A stretch of 64,000 bases of DNA from Arenibacter echinorum (GCF_003259375.1 NZ_QLLN01000009.1:1-64000); one strand, 5' to 3'; numbered from the stretch's first letter, positions 18,130 to 27,833 are shown. Made by a program: numbers and translations. The notes: a model not told the origin generated them from the sequence alone.

Positions 18130-18630
18130 TGAAGATTGACTAACTCAAGCTCATGCTTCGTAATGAAGCGAAACCGAAGAACCGCTCCAAAAAGAGCGGT
18201 TCTTTATTTTATGACCATTAATAGACTGGCTCCTTCCAGAGAAATAGCAAAAGGCTTAAGTATTATTTAGGAAGCTTGATCCAATTTGAAATACAAAAGT
18301 AAATACAGAATCTGTAAGAGCGAATGGTACCAGCCACGCATAGGCCTATTTTTCGGATACTTTTTATTTGTGCTGATTGATCAAATGATTTTTCGAGTTA
18401 ATATTATATTCATTTGACGCATCCTTTATTTAAAACTTCTCCTAAATTATGTGTAGATTAAATAGTTTGCAAGAAATTTTAGAACCCTTCAAAAATTGAG
18501 GGTACTAAAAATTAGTAATCCAATTTGGAATGGTGACATACCTATATTGTGATAATCAGGATTTAAGTTTATAAATCAATTTAAATATAATATTCCTTGT
18601 CCGGTAGATAATCAATAAAAATATACAGTT
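18130..18630. other. Non-coding gap between fadE and response-regulator gene
   Basis: About 500 bp. After the operon terminator it is AT-rich with no open frame I can support and no RNA gene that I recognise. The short string CCAATTTG recurs around 18281 and 18522. It presumably holds the promoter of the response regulator at 18631, but no clean TAnnTTTG box was found near that start. Confidence 0.5.
18177..18208 (+). terminator. Intrinsic terminator of the beta-oxidation operon
   Basis: AAGAACCGCTC and GAGCGGTTCTT form an 11-bp stem with a 6-nt loop followed by TATTTT. A weaker GCTTC/GAAGC hairpin precedes it. Confidence 0.85.
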
Positions 18631-19068
18631 ATGAATCCTATTAACATTTTTCTCGCAGACGATGATCAAGATGATCGAGAACTTTTTATGGACGCTTTGT
18701 CCGAATTACCAATTGAAACCTCGGTAAAACAATTTGAAAACGGGGTTGACCTAATGGCGGAATTATATTCTGGCAACCCCAAGCCTGACACCATTTTTTT
18801 AGACCTTCGAATGCCCCTTATGGACGGATTTGAATGCCTAACGGATATCCGTAACATCTCCGAATTATCAGAAATCCAAATAATCATTTATTCCACATCC
18901 TATAATGAAAATGAAGTAGACCAACTGCAAGAGGGCGGGGCAAATCTATACATAAAGAAACCCAACTCGTTCAATCAATTGAAAACCGTATTATATAAAT
19001 CCTTGAAGTCTTTTCAAAATGCAACCTCAAAAACCAATGACGATTTAAATTTTTTGGTTATAGTCTAG
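18631..19068 (+). CDS. Single-domain response regulator (Rcp1-like)
   Basis: 145 residues, a lone receiver (CheY-like) domain with no output domain. The acidic pocket is ADDDQDD (about residues 8-14), the phospho-acceptor Asp lies in IFLDLRMPLMDGFECL (about residue 54), the Thr/Ser switch is in IIYSTS (about residue 90), and Lys is in YIKKPNSF (about residue 109). The long loop before the acceptor Asp is typical of Rcp1-type regulators that partner bacteriophytochrome-like kinases. The neighbouring multi-PAS kinase, encoded convergently, is the natural partner. Confidence 0.92.
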   Translation: MNPINIFLADDDQDDRELFMDALSELPIETSVKQFENGVDLMAELYSGNPKPDTIFLDLRMPLMDGFECLTDIRNISELSEIQIIIYSTSYNENEVDQLQEGGANLYIKKPNSFNQLKTVLYKSLKSFQNATSKTNDDLNFLVIV

Positions 19069-19223
19069 ATCTGTAACAACTCTACAAATGTTTTTTCTGT
19101 CTGAACTTATCGCATTTGCTTAAAAATCAATGGGTTTAAAAAAAATTCGGATCAATAATCCGGATATATTTATCACAGTTTTACCTTTTAACTGCAGTGT
19201 ATACAAGTTGCAACTAGAGTCTT

Positions 19224-21710
19224 TTAGTCCTCCTCCGGAAGATATAAATTAAAAGTGGCACCCTTGCCCAGTTCGCCCTGTGCAGTAATAATGCCATGGT
19301 GATTTTCCACTATACGTTTTATAATTGCGAGTCCAATTCCTGTACCAGGATATTCTGTCCTCCCATATAGGCGCTGAAATAGTTCAAAGATCTTTTCACT
19401 GTATTTTTGTTCAAAGCCTATACCGTTATCCGAAAAAGTGATATGGCAATATTTAGTGTCGTCAACAAAATTTTCACCTTCCAATGAATTACCATAAACA
19501 TACTCGTTTTTTATAGTTATGTGCACCGGTTTTTCAGGATTAGAAAACTTTAAGGAATTACTTAACAGGTTGTAAAAGAGTTGCTTAAATTGAAATGGGA
19601 TTATATTGACGATGCAAGTATTATCTGTTTCAATAATAGCATTTTTCTGCAGAAGTTCTTCACTAAGGTCTTGTTTAACTTGCTCAATGATAAGATTAAG
19701 ATTGATTTTTTCAAAATCGCCTTCCAAATGGTGTGTACGGGAATAGGCCAACAAATCGTCTATAAGAGACTGCATCCTTTCTGCGGACAGTTGCATCCTT
19801 TTAAATAGATATTTTCCATTTTCGGAAAGTGTATCTTGATCCTTTTCGATTATTCTGGAAGCAAACGTTTGAATTTTTCTTAAAGGCTCTTGCAAATCAT
19901 GGCTTGATATGTAAGCAAAGGATTGGAGCTCCTTGTTCATTTTCTGCAGTTCAATGTTCTTTTGTTCCAGCTCAGCCTTCTTTTCCTTAAGTGCATCATC
20001 TGCCTCTTTCTTAGCAGTAAGGTCATGGGTTACTTTTGAATATCCTATTACCTCCTTTTTTTCATTGTGCACTGCAGTGATTACCACGCTTGCCCAAAAT
20101 AAAGTATTGTCCTTCCTTAGGCGCCATCCTTCATGTACTGCTTTGCCCTTTCTGGCAGCCAAACCTAATAACCTTTTGGGAAGTCCGCTATTTCTATCCT
20201 CCTCCGTATAAAAATTGGAAAAATCCCTACCTATTATCTCTTCGGCTTTATAGCCCTTAATTTTTTCTGCTCCCGTATTCCAGTTCTCCACAATTCCATC
20301 CGGGTTCAAGTAAATTATGGCGTAGTCCTGAACTTCCTCCACCATGAGGTGGTAACGCTGTTCACTTTTTTTAAGCGAATCGTTTAATTCTACCAGCTCG
20401 GCAGTACGTTTCTGAACTTGTTTTTCCAATTCGTCAAGGAAAATTTTCTGTTCCTGTATATCGGTACTACTTCCTACCCACATATTTATAATTCCGTCGT
20501 CATTACGTTGCGGCTTTGCACGGCTCAATTGCCACCGGTACTCACCATCATGTCTTCGAAAGCGATGCTCCAATAAAAAATCCTTACCGGTTGCAATTGA
20601 ATCCTCCCAAATTTTAATGTTCATTGCCCTATCGTCCGGATGTACCATCTGCAACCACCCTTTATTGATTAAATGATCTGGCAACAATCCCGAATACTCA
20701 TAAACTGACTGGTTAAAATAATTCAAATTACCTTGTGGATCTGAGGTCCATACGAACTGGGGAAGTGAGTCGGCCAGTAGTCTGAATTTTTTTTCACTTT
20801 CTTCTATTTTCTTGCGGCTAATTACTTGATTTGTAACTTCAATACCCAAAGCCATTATACCTTCAATTTTCCCATTATTGTCTAAAAGTGGTTCGAAGCT
20901 GAAGTTGAGATAGGCCATATTCAATTTTCCTTTCCTCATGATCTGCATGGGAAATTCTGAAGTAGAAAAAGTTTTGGTAGTACTATAAACCTCGTCCAGC
21001 AACTCTTTAATTCCTTGCGTCTCAAGTTCTGGCATTGCTTCAAGAAGTGGCTGTCCCAATACTTCATCCTCCATTCTGCCCCACATTTCCAGTGCAAGAG
21101 AATTTACCAATTCGGTTACATGATCCTTGCCCTGAAATATAGCTATCGATACAGGTGCTTGAGCAATCATTGTGCGAAGCCTACGTTCACTTTCTTGTAA
21201 TTCTTTTTTCGTAATTACGGTTTCAGTAGTTTCTGTGCAAGTAACAACTACGCCATTTACCTTTCCATAATCATCAAAAGCAGCACTGTAGCAGAATGTC
21301 CAATATATATCCTCCATGCTCCCATTTCGATAAAATGGAACCAATTGGTCATTATATGAAACTGGTTTAGCGGTAGTAACTACTTCATTTATCAAGGGGC
21401 CTATGTAATCCCATATCTCCGGCCAAACTTCTTTGCCACTTTTTCCAATAGCCGGATGTTTTCCTTCTATCCCAAGACTTGGTCTGTAAGCATCATTATA
21501 AAAGCAGATAAGCTCATCACCCCAAAAAAGAAACATAGGATAAGATGAGTGCAAAATTATGGCTAGGGTAGTACGCAAACTTACAGGCCAATCACTGATT
21601 TGTCCCAGAGTTGTAGTGTCCCAGTCCATCTCCCTAATAAGCTCGCCCATTTGGCCACTATTCTCAAGGAACGAGAGATTATTTGCTTTATGGGTAGAAT
21701 TCAGTTTCAT
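19224..21710 (-). CDS. Multi-PAS sensor histidine kinase
   Basis: 828 residues, no membrane helix, so cytosolic. Roughly four PAS-type sensor segments: about 35-165 (FWGDELICFYNDAYRP), 180-300 (LVNSLALEMWGRMEDEVLGQ), 305-430 (WTSDPQGNLNYFNQSVYEYSG; FRRHDGEYRWQLSRAKP), and 455-575 (ILNPDG-like IYLNPDGIVENWNTGAEKI). Coiled-coil linkers lie near 430-455 and 575-600. HisKA has its phospho-acceptor His in SSHDLQEPLRKIQTF (H604). HATPase_c ends the protein with DNGIGFEQKY, PGTGIGLAIIKRI and GKGATFNLYLP. The kinase core is of the bacteriophytochrome type, but no GAF chromophore-binding Cys is evident. It lies 5 nt downstream of the response regulator at 21716-22162 in the same operon. The signal is unknown. 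Confidence 0.93.
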   Translation of the reverse strand: MKLNSTHKANNLSFLENSGQMGELIREMDWDTTTLGQISDWPVSLRTTLAIILHSSYPMFLFWGDELICFYNDAYRPSLGIEGKHPAIGKSGKEVWPEIWDYIGPLINEVVTTAKPVSYNDQLVPFYRNGSMEDIYWTFCYSAAFDDYGKVNGVVVTCTETTETVITKKELQESERRLRTMIAQAPVSIAIFQGKDHVTELVNSLALEMWGRMEDEVLGQPLLEAMPELETQGIKELLDEVYSTTKTFSTSEFPMQIMRKGKLNMAYLNFSFEPLLDNNGKIEGIMALGIEVTNQVISRKKIEESEKKFRLLADSLPQFVWTSDPQGNLNYFNQSVYEYSGLLPDHLINKGWLQMVHPDDRAMNIKIWEDSIATGKDFLLEHRFRRHDGEYRWQLSRAKPQRNDDGIINMWVGSSTDIQEQKIFLDELEKQVQKRTAELVELNDSLKKSEQRYHLMVEEVQDYAIIYLNPDGIVENWNTGAEKIKGYKAEEIIGRDFSNFYTEEDRNSGLPKRLLGLAARKGKAVHEGWRLRKDNTLFWASVVITAVHNEKKEVIGYSKVTHDLTAKKEADDALKEKKAELEQKNIELQKMNKELQSFAYISSHDLQEPLRKIQTFASRIIEKDQDTLSENGKYLFKRMQLSAERMQSLIDDLLAYSRTHHLEGDFEKINLNLIIEQVKQDLSEELLQKNAIIETDNTCIVNIIPFQFKQLFYNLLSNSLKFSNPEKPVHITIKNEYVYGNSLEGENFVDDTKYCHITFSDNGIGFEQKYSEKIFELFQRLYGRTEYPGTGIGLAIIKRIVENHHGIITAQGELGKGATFNLYLPEED

Positions 21711-21715
21711 CTACT

Positions 21716-22162
21716 TTAAGGTTGTATCACAAATTCTTCTCTAGAGGATTGTAATACTCTTTTTTGTTTTATCAGATCGATCGTCCTACTTATTACAGTT
21801 TTAAGATTTGAAAAATCGGCTGGTTTCCGAATATAGTATTGTGCGCCTTGGCGGTATAATTGGTCCATGACATCAATATTGGAAGAAGTGGAATATATTA
21901 TTACAGGCAGATGCCTAAATTTTTCACATTGCTTTATTTCCGATAAACACTCCGTTCCTGATTTTCGGGGCATATTAAGATCCAGAAAGAGCACTTGCGG
22001 CAGGTTGGGTAAATTATTTTCAAGAAAATCCATAAGCTCTACCCCATTGTTAACCGTCTTCAATGTTGCACACAAAGAAAGCTCGTCCAATGCTTCCTTA
22101 AAAAACATGCAATCGTCTTCATCATCATCTGCAAGAAGTATGTGAAAATCGCTATTGGCCAT
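21716..22162 (-). CDS. Single-domain response regulator (Rcp1-like)
   Basis: 148 residues, only a receiver domain: LLADDDEDD (about residues 9-17), acceptor Asp in LFLDLNMPRKSG (about residue 60), IIYSTSS (about residue 92), YIRKPADF (Lys about residue 114). It is paralogous to the protein at 18631-19068. It sits immediately upstream of the PAS kinase with a 5-nt gap, so the pair is cotranscribed. Having two lone receivers for one kinase suggests either branching output or a phosphate sink. Confidence 0.92.
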   Translation of the reverse strand: MANSDFHILLADDDEDDCMFFKEALDELSLCATLKTVNNGVELMDFLENNLPNLPQVLFLDLNMPRKSGTECLSEIKQCEKFRHLPVIIYSTSSNIDVMDQLYRQGAQYYIRKPADFSNLKTVISRTIDLIKQKRVLQSSREEFVIQP

Positions 22163-22451
22163 GTTTAATTGATTTAGATACTGAAATTAACCTTTTCCTC
22201 TTTAATTCCCTTTACATAAAAATAAAGAAAAATAATTACTGATTAAATTTCCACGGAAATTGTTTATGAGGGGCATATTCATTAGTTTCTGCTTTGAAAA
22301 AAAAATTGGGCCTTTTGGACCTCCTGTTATTTTTGGCTTAACTTCCTTGCATTTAAACGGAAAGGCTTATACCTTTAAAAACAAATGTGCTGTTAATACA
22401 AGTTTTATTAGTTATGGCATTGCCAAGCACCACTGTACTTTTGAATGCCAT

Positions 22452-22952
22452 ATGATCGATTCCAAAGCCAAAGCCCCAACTCCGAAAGCATACCTTAATA
22501 CCCTTAAATTCATACATGCTGCATTGCTTATTGGAGTTTTGTTGTTTACCACTTTTATCTATGCAACAGGGGAAGGTTTTTTGATAGATTTTACCAAAGA
22601 CAATAATGTTTTTGTATATCTTGTCCCAACCATTGCCATGTTGAGCTATTTTATAAGCAACTATGTTTTCGGTAAACAATTAAAGGACTTAACAAAACTC
22701 AACTCTTTAAAAAGTAAATTGATGCTATATCTACAAGCATGTGTGGTAAGATATGCATTTATAGAGGGTGCAGCAATATTGAGTACTATTGCTTATAGGT
22801 TGAATAACCACATTTTTTATCTGGTTATTTCCTTACTTTTAATTCTTTATCTTTTTAAGCTTAGGCCCACCAAGAACAAAGTTATAAACGATTTGGAATT
22901 AAAATTAAAGGACCAACACTTTTTCCAAAAAGAAAACGAGGAAATAAAATAA
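22452..22952 (+). CDS. Small integral membrane protein, function unknown
   Basis: 166 residues from ATG 22452 (MIDSKAKAPTPKAYLNTLKF). The frame is open further upstream to 22260 but that part reads as low-quality, Cys-rich sequence and is probably not translated. Four membrane helices are apparent at about residues 18-38 (IHAALLIGVLLFTTFIYATG), 52-72 (VYLVPTIAMLSYFISNYVF), 95-112 and 118-138 (HIFYLVISLLLILYLF). A charged cytosolic tail ends it (LELKLKDQHFFQKENEE). I do not recognise a named family. It precedes the FAD oxidoreductase by 43 nt and may be cotranscribed with it. Confidence 0.7.
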   Translation: MIDSKAKAPTPKAYLNTLKFIHAALLIGVLLFTTFIYATGEGFLIDFTKDNNVFVYLVPTIAMLSYFISNYVFGKQLKDLTKLNSLKSKLMLYLQACVVRYAFIEGAAILSTIAYRLNNHIFYLVISLLLILYLFKLRPTKNKVINDLELKLKDQHFFQKENEEIK

Positions 22953-22995
22953 AAGTGGTCATTATAAATAGCTTGGCATATGCAACACCTATACA

Positions 22996-24702
22996 ATGGG
23001 AATCAATAATAAAATTTACAACGATATAGATACGATTATCATCGGTTCTGGTGCAGGCGGATTATCTGCAGCCATTTGTCTATCCAAAGCAGGTCAGCGG
23101 GTATTGGTATTGGAACAACACGATGTTCCTGGTGGCTGGTGCCATAGCTTCTATTTAAACGGCCACCGTTTTTCTCCAGGAGTGCATTATATTGGACTGC
23201 TTGGAGAAGGAGAATCTACAAGAACCCTATATGAAGGATTGGGGATAGCCAATGATCTGGTTTTTTTTAGAATGAATCCCACGGGATATGAGCACTGTTT
23301 TATTGGAGAAGAAAGAATAGACCTGCCGGGCAATTTTAATGATCTAAACACCTCTCTAGGGCATAGGTTCCCTAAGGAAAAAAAACGTCTCGATGATTAT
23401 TTAAAGTTGGTCAGGAATGTTTCTCGACAAATACAACTGATTCCTAAAATAAACGGTTTTTGGGATCATATCACCATCCCTTTTAGAACAAAGCATATGG
23501 GCAAGTTTGCCCTGTTCAGTTTGAAGCGTGTTATCAACTGGCATATAAAAGACCCCCTACTGCAAAAAATACTCAATATACAATGGGGAGATCACGGATT
23601 GGCTCCTTCGAGGGCGAGTTTCCCTTTGCACTGCGCTGTCATGGACCATTATTTTAGCGGGGGCTACTACCCTATGGGTGGCGGAGCTGCTATTGTAAAA
23701 GCCATGACCAAGGCGTTACAAAAAAATGGTGGGACCATACGTACGGGTACAGCCGTAAAAAGAATTCTTTTGGAAGGGGATAAAAAGAAAAAGGCCATTG
23801 GGGTGGAATTGAGAAATGGGGAGAAAATATTTGCATCCAGAATCATTTCCAATGCTGATCCAGGGATTACCTATTTGAAACTGATAAAAGAACAAAACCT
23901 AAGCGCAAAACTTCTTAAAAAACTTAAAAAAACAAAGTATTCCTGTAGTTCCCTAATGCTTTTTCTAACCGTTGCTACCGACGTTCGAAAATTAGGAATG
24001 GACTCGGGCAATATATGGATGATGGATAACAGGGATATGGATGACATTTACGAAGAGATGACCGCGATTGATATTACTAATGGCGAAGTGTTCCCTGGAT
24101 TGTTCATTAGCTGTACCACGCTAAAAGACCCCACAAGTTTCGATGGAAAACACCACTCTCTTGAAGTCATTACTTATATCAATCCCGATTCATTCTCCAA
24201 ATTCAACAATGAGGATGAACAGCGATCAAAGGAGTATTTGGAATTCAAGGAAATATTGACCCATAAAATGATAAATACCCTGGAACGTGCCCTACCGGGT
24301 ATTAGTAAGCATATTGTTCATAAAGAATTGGGAACGCCAATCACCAACAAATACTATTTGAATGCTACCAATGGCAGCGTATACGGTACTGAAAAGAGTT
24401 TTGGACAGATAGGTCCCTTTGCCTTTAAGGCCAAGAGCGAAATAGAGAATCTTTATATGTGCGGGGCAAGTATCCAATCCCATGGAGTGGCCGGCGCAAG
24501 TTATTCCGGGGTCCAGACGGCAGCCGCCATACTGAATTGCAGACAAGATGACCTGATAAAACCAGATGATTCCCAGAACATTAGGATCTTTGAAGCGGAA
24601 GACCATTCCGACTATCCTAAGGATATCCAACAAAAAATAAATTTGAGAAAAGCGCGACAGCTATCAAATAAAAAAAAGCATGACAATCCAACCCTAATTT
24701 AA
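22996..24702 (+). CDS. CrtISO/RetSat-like FAD-dependent oxidoreductase
   Basis: 568 residues. The N-terminal dinucleotide-binding motif IIIGSGAGGLSAAICLSKAGQRVLVLEQH (about residues 12-40) is followed by VPGGWCHSF. The GGGAAIVKAMTKAL segment (about residue 228) and the C-terminal MCGASIQSHGVAGASYSGVQTAAAIL (about residues 480-505) are the phytoene-desaturase-superfamily blocks. Among that superfamily it best resembles carotenoid isomerases and all-trans-retinol 13,14-reductases. The substrate may be a carotenoid, a retinoid-like polyene or another lipid. No crtB/crtI/crtY genes are adjacent. The C-terminus is unusually lysine-rich. Confidence 0.82.
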   Translation: MGINNKIYNDIDTIIIGSGAGGLSAAICLSKAGQRVLVLEQHDVPGGWCHSFYLNGHRFSPGVHYIGLLGEGESTRTLYEGLGIANDLVFFRMNPTGYEHCFIGEERIDLPGNFNDLNTSLGHRFPKEKKRLDDYLKLVRNVSRQIQLIPKINGFWDHITIPFRTKHMGKFALFSLKRVINWHIKDPLLQKILNIQWGDHGLAPSRASFPLHCAVMDHYFSGGYYPMGGGAAIVKAMTKALQKNGGTIRTGTAVKRILLEGDKKKKAIGVELRNGEKIFASRIISNADPGITYLKLIKEQNLSAKLLKKLKKTKYSCSSLMLFLTVATDVRKLGMDSGNIWMMDNRDMDDIYEEMTAIDITNGEVFPGLFISCTTLKDPTSFDGKHHSLEVITYINPDSFSKFNNEDEQRSKEYLEFKEILTHKMINTLERALPGISKHIVHKELGTPITNKYYLNATNGSVYGTEKSFGQIGPFAFKAKSEIENLYMCGASIQSHGVAGASYSGVQTAAAILNCRQDDLIKPDDSQNIRIFEAEDHSDYPKDIQQKINLRKARQLSNKKKHDNPTLI

Positions 24703-24735
24703 ATATTAACTTATCTTCCAATCAATTTTACTAAT

Positions 24736-25422
24736 ATGAAAGCATTAAAATTATCGATTGCATTATTTGCGTTAACCATTTTCACCGTGAACAATAGTTA
24801 TGGACAGGATTGGCCCAATCTGGAGCGCTTTGCAGAGGACAACAAAGAGGTGGGAATGCCAGCTACCAACGAAAATCGTGTGGTATTTATGGGCAATTCC
24901 ATTACCATAGGTTGGATAAATAAAAGGCCGGAGTTCTTTGAAGGGAAACCTTATATCAACAGAGGTATTAGCGGACAGACTACACCCCAGATGTTATTGC
25001 GTTTTAGACAGGACGTAATCGATTTAAAACCCAAAGTAGTGGTTATTCTGGCTGGAACCAATGATATTGCAGGAAATACAGGGCCTTCTACCCCCAAGAT
25101 GATCTTGGACAATATGAAGTCCATGGCCGAACTTGCAAAGGCCAACGGAATTAAAGTAATTATCTCCTCCGTGCTTCCTGCCTTCGATTACCCATGGAAA
25201 CCTGGATTAAATCCCAATGAAAAAATTCCTGCATTGAACAAAATGTTAAAAGAATATACGGAAGCGAATGGTCATATTTATCTAGACTATTTTACCGCAA
25301 TGGCCGATGATAGAAACGGACTTCCAAAAAAATATGCAGACGATGAGGTTCATCCTACCGCGGCGGGTTATGCTGTAATGGAACCATTAGTGGAAGCCGC
25401 AATAAACAAGGCATTGAAATAG
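24736..25422 (+). CDS. Secreted SGNH/GDSL-family hydrolase
   Basis: 228 residues with a signal peptide (LSIALFALTIFTVNNSYGQ, cut about residue 23). SGNH blocks: I, VVFMGNSITIGW with catalytic Ser about residue 55 (GNS rather than GDS); II, RGISGQTTPQML; III, VVILAGTNDIAGN; V, DEVHPTAAGYAVM with the Asp-x-x-His dyad (about residues 205-208). It hydrolyses an ester, plausibly acetyl or other acyl groups on glycans or lipids in the periplasm. It is followed by a secreted GH20-like protein, which makes carbohydrate de-esterification a reasonable guess. Confidence 0.9.
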   Translation: MKALKLSIALFALTIFTVNNSYGQDWPNLERFAEDNKEVGMPATNENRVVFMGNSITIGWINKRPEFFEGKPYINRGISGQTTPQMLLRFRQDVIDLKPKVVVILAGTNDIAGNTGPSTPKMILDNMKSMAELAKANGIKVIISSVLPAFDYPWKPGLNPNEKIPALNKMLKEYTEANGHIYLDYFTAMADDRNGLPKKYADDEVHPTAAGYAVMEPLVEAAINKALK

Positions 25423-25489
25423 CCTGGGATTTTACTCACTTTGGAAAAATATTTTTACGAGGTATTTTAGAATTAAATCCTAATTAACA

Positions 25490-26590
25490 ATGGGCAAACT
25501 ACTCTTAATTTTCCTGTCTATAGGCTTTTATTTTTGCAACGCACAAGATATTTTTGAAGTAAAAGGACTTTGTATTGCCGCACCCCATGCCGATGGTGTA
25601 GCCGAGTTTGTAAAATTCGTTGATGAAGAATTAGGCCCTAATGGCATCAACACCCTGGCACTACGGGTAGATTTCAATTATGCCTATGAATCAAGACCAG
25701 AACTGAGAGGTAACAATCCATTGTCCAAAGTGCAAATAAAGGAATTGGTAGCCGTTGCCAAAAAACACAATATAAACCTAATTCCTCAGGTAAATTTATT
25801 CGGACATCAGAGTTGGGCAGAAAAAACCAATAAACTTCTTGAGGTATATCCCCAATTTGACGAAACGCCACATGTTAAAATACCTGTAAAATATGAATGG
25901 CCAAATGCCGATGGCCTCTATTGTAAAAGTTATTGTCCGTTACATCCGGAAGTGCACAATGTGGTGTTTGATCTGGTAGATGAAATTATTGCTGTTTTTG
26001 AGGCAAAAGCCTTTCACGCAGGAATGGACGAGGTATTTTACATTGCAGATGAAAAATGCCCACGCTGCCAAGGAAAAGACCCAGCTGCAATTTTTGCCAA
26101 TGAAGTTAATAAGATAAGCCGGCATTTAGAGATGAACAGCAAACGGCTATGGATTTGGGGAGATCGTTTAATAGATGCTTCCACTTCAGGAATTGGGATG
26201 TGGGAGGCAAGTATGAACAACACTGCCAGGGCCATAGACCTAATTGACAAATCTGTAGTTATTTGCGACTGGCATTATGAAAGGGCATTACCTACCCCTG
26301 CCCTATTTGCGCTTAAGGGGTTGGACGTTATTGCCTGTCCCTGGAAGAAGCCTGAGGTTGCCAGGGAACAGGTTAAAATGATGTATAATTTTAGAGAAAA
26401 TGCAAGCCCAGAAATGAAGAAACACTTTTTGGGCATGATGCACACCGTCTGGTCCTCTGCCAGTGAATTTATAAAAAGCTATCATAGCCAAAAAGCAAAA
26501 GAAATCAATCCCTTTACCCAAGAGGCCTGTTTTAGGGCAATGTTGGCCGCAATAAAGGATCTGGAACTGATTGGTGAAAACACCAATTAG
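25490..26590 (+). CDS. Secreted glycoside hydrolase family 20-like protein
   Basis: 366 residues with a signal peptide ending in CNAQ (about residue 19). The remaining sequence is a single TIM barrel: INTLALRVDFNY, NLIPQVNLFGHQSWA, FHAGMDEVFYIADEKC (about residues 170-185, equivalent to the GH20 His-x-Gly-x-Asp-Glu catalytic pair), RLWIWGDRLID and VVICDWHYE. Only the barrel is present, with no separate GH20 N-terminal domain. Two cysteine pairs (YCKSYCP, KCPRC) may form disulfides or bind metal. It probably cleaves beta-linked N-acetylhexosamine or a related sugar. It lies 67 nt after the GDSL gene on the same strand. Confidence 0.8.
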   Translation: MGKLLLIFLSIGFYFCNAQDIFEVKGLCIAAPHADGVAEFVKFVDEELGPNGINTLALRVDFNYAYESRPELRGNNPLSKVQIKELVAVAKKHNINLIPQVNLFGHQSWAEKTNKLLEVYPQFDETPHVKIPVKYEWPNADGLYCKSYCPLHPEVHNVVFDLVDEIIAVFEAKAFHAGMDEVFYIADEKCPRCQGKDPAAIFANEVNKISRHLEMNSKRLWIWGDRLIDASTSGIGMWEASMNNTARAIDLIDKSVVICDWHYERALPTPALFALKGLDVIACPWKKPEVAREQVKMMYNFRENASPEMKKHFLGMMHTVWSSASEFIKSYHSQKAKEINPFTQEACFRAMLAAIKDLELIGENTN

Positions 26591-26658
26591 ACTTTATATC
26601 GATCAGCTTTATAAAACTGCTGGAGTTGGGCACTATACATTCATTTGCTAAGCCCATA

Positions 26659-26691
26659 TTGACCATATAGCGAAATATATTTCTACTTTTG
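26659..26691 (+). promoter_or_regulatory. Consensus promoter giving a probable leaderless mRNA
   Basis: TTG (26659-26661), 22-nt spacer, TACTTTTG (26684-26691) matches the Bacteroidota pattern TTG-N17-23-TAnnTTTG. The glycosyltransferase ATG begins only 4 nt after the -7 box, where transcription itself is expected to start. The mRNA should therefore have no 5' leader, or almost none. Confidence 0.7.
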
Positions 26692-26695
26692 ACAA

Positions 26696-27703
26696 ATGAA
26701 TAAAAGTAGTATCAGCATTCTTATTCCTTTTAAAAATACCCAGGAATTTCTACCGGACTGCATAAAATCCATCATCGACCAAACATATGAAGACTGGGAA
26801 ATTCTGGCTGTAAATGATCATTCTACCGACAATAGTTTGGATATCATGTATTCATATGCACAAAAGGATACCAGGATCAAGGTATTGAAAAATGAAGGCA
26901 AGGGAATTATTGAGGCACTTAGAACAGCATATTCCCATTCCCAGAGCACCTATATAACCAGAATGGATTCCGATGATGTTATGTCCCCAAATAAATTGGA
27001 AACCATGGTTAATTCCCTTAAAAATTATGGACAGGGATACGTAGCCCTCGGAAAGGTGAAATACTTTTCAAAAGAGGGGGTTGGAGATGGTTACAAGAGT
27101 TATGAAAAATGGTTAAACGGCTTAACGGAAAAGGGATTAAATTATTCAGAAATATATAAGGAATGTGTAATACCCTCCCCATGTTGGATGGTAGATAGGA
27201 AAGATCTGGAAAAGGCTGGGTCATTTTCTTCAAATCGCTATCCGGAAGATTACGACCTAGCCTTCCGTTTTTATGAGCAGGGTCTAAAATGTATTCCAAC
27301 CAATGAACTTCTTCACTATTGGCGCGATTATGGACATAGAACTTCCAGAACTAGTGAACACTATGCCCAAAATTATTTCTTGGATATTAAACTCCATTAT
27401 TTCCTGAAGCTTGACCATGATAATCAAAGCCCCTTGGTACTCTGGGGTGCAGGTAGCAAAGGAAAAACTTTAGCTAAAAAACTTCTAAAAAAGGACATAG
27501 CTTTTACATGGGTATGCAATAACTCCAATAAAATTGGATTGGATATTTATGATAAAAAGATGGATCATTATCTAGGAATAAACAAACTCCAAAATGCCCA
27601 AATCATAATTACTGTTGCCAACAAAGAAGCTCAGGAATTTATAAAAGACTATTTGTTGGCACAGGGAAAAAAAACTGTTCAAGATATTTTCTTTTTTTGT
27701 TGA
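26696..27703 (+). CDS. Glycosyltransferase family 2 with C-terminal Rossmann-like domain
   Basis: 335 residues. The GT-A domain covers about residues 1-230: ISILIPFKNTQEFLPDCIKSI, ILAVNDHSTDNS and YITRMDSDDVMSPNKL, which holds the Asp-x-Asp that binds the sugar-nucleotide metal (about residue 87). PEDYDLAFRFYEQGL is the acceptor-side ED motif (about residue 183). The last 85 residues (PLVLWGAGSKGKTLAKKLLKK ... IIITVANKEAQEFI) resemble a nucleotide-binding Rossmann domain added to some GT2 enzymes. No membrane helices. It is a stand-alone gene with its own strong promoter; the glycan is unknown. Confidence 0.9.
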   Translation: MNKSSISILIPFKNTQEFLPDCIKSIIDQTYEDWEILAVNDHSTDNSLDIMYSYAQKDTRIKVLKNEGKGIIEALRTAYSHSQSTYITRMDSDDVMSPNKLETMVNSLKNYGQGYVALGKVKYFSKEGVGDGYKSYEKWLNGLTEKGLNYSEIYKECVIPSPCWMVDRKDLEKAGSFSSNRYPEDYDLAFRFYEQGLKCIPTNELLHYWRDYGHRTSRTSEHYAQNYFLDIKLHYFLKLDHDNQSPLVLWGAGSKGKTLAKKLLKKDIAFTWVCNNSNKIGLDIYDKKMDHYLGINKLQNAQIIITVANKEAQEFIKDYLLAQGKKTVQDIFFFC

Positions 27704-27833
27704 ACCTGACATTGAACCGCCTCTTTAAAGAATACTCCTGCTATTCCCGGTCACTTAACTAGTGAGCAGATGGATAATAAATTTAAGACTGCCTCGAAAT
27801 TCTTTTCTTATATTTGAAAAATTAAATTTAGGA

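Noticed and set aside
19146-19170. CGGAT/ATCCG hairpin between the convergent response regulator and kinase genes
   Set aside because: Only a 5-bp stem and no T tract, so I do not call it a terminator.
22260-22451. 64 additional codons before the small membrane protein
   Set aside because: The upstream part is Cys/Phe-rich and irregular, while the sequence from 22452 starts with a typical cytosolic N-terminus.
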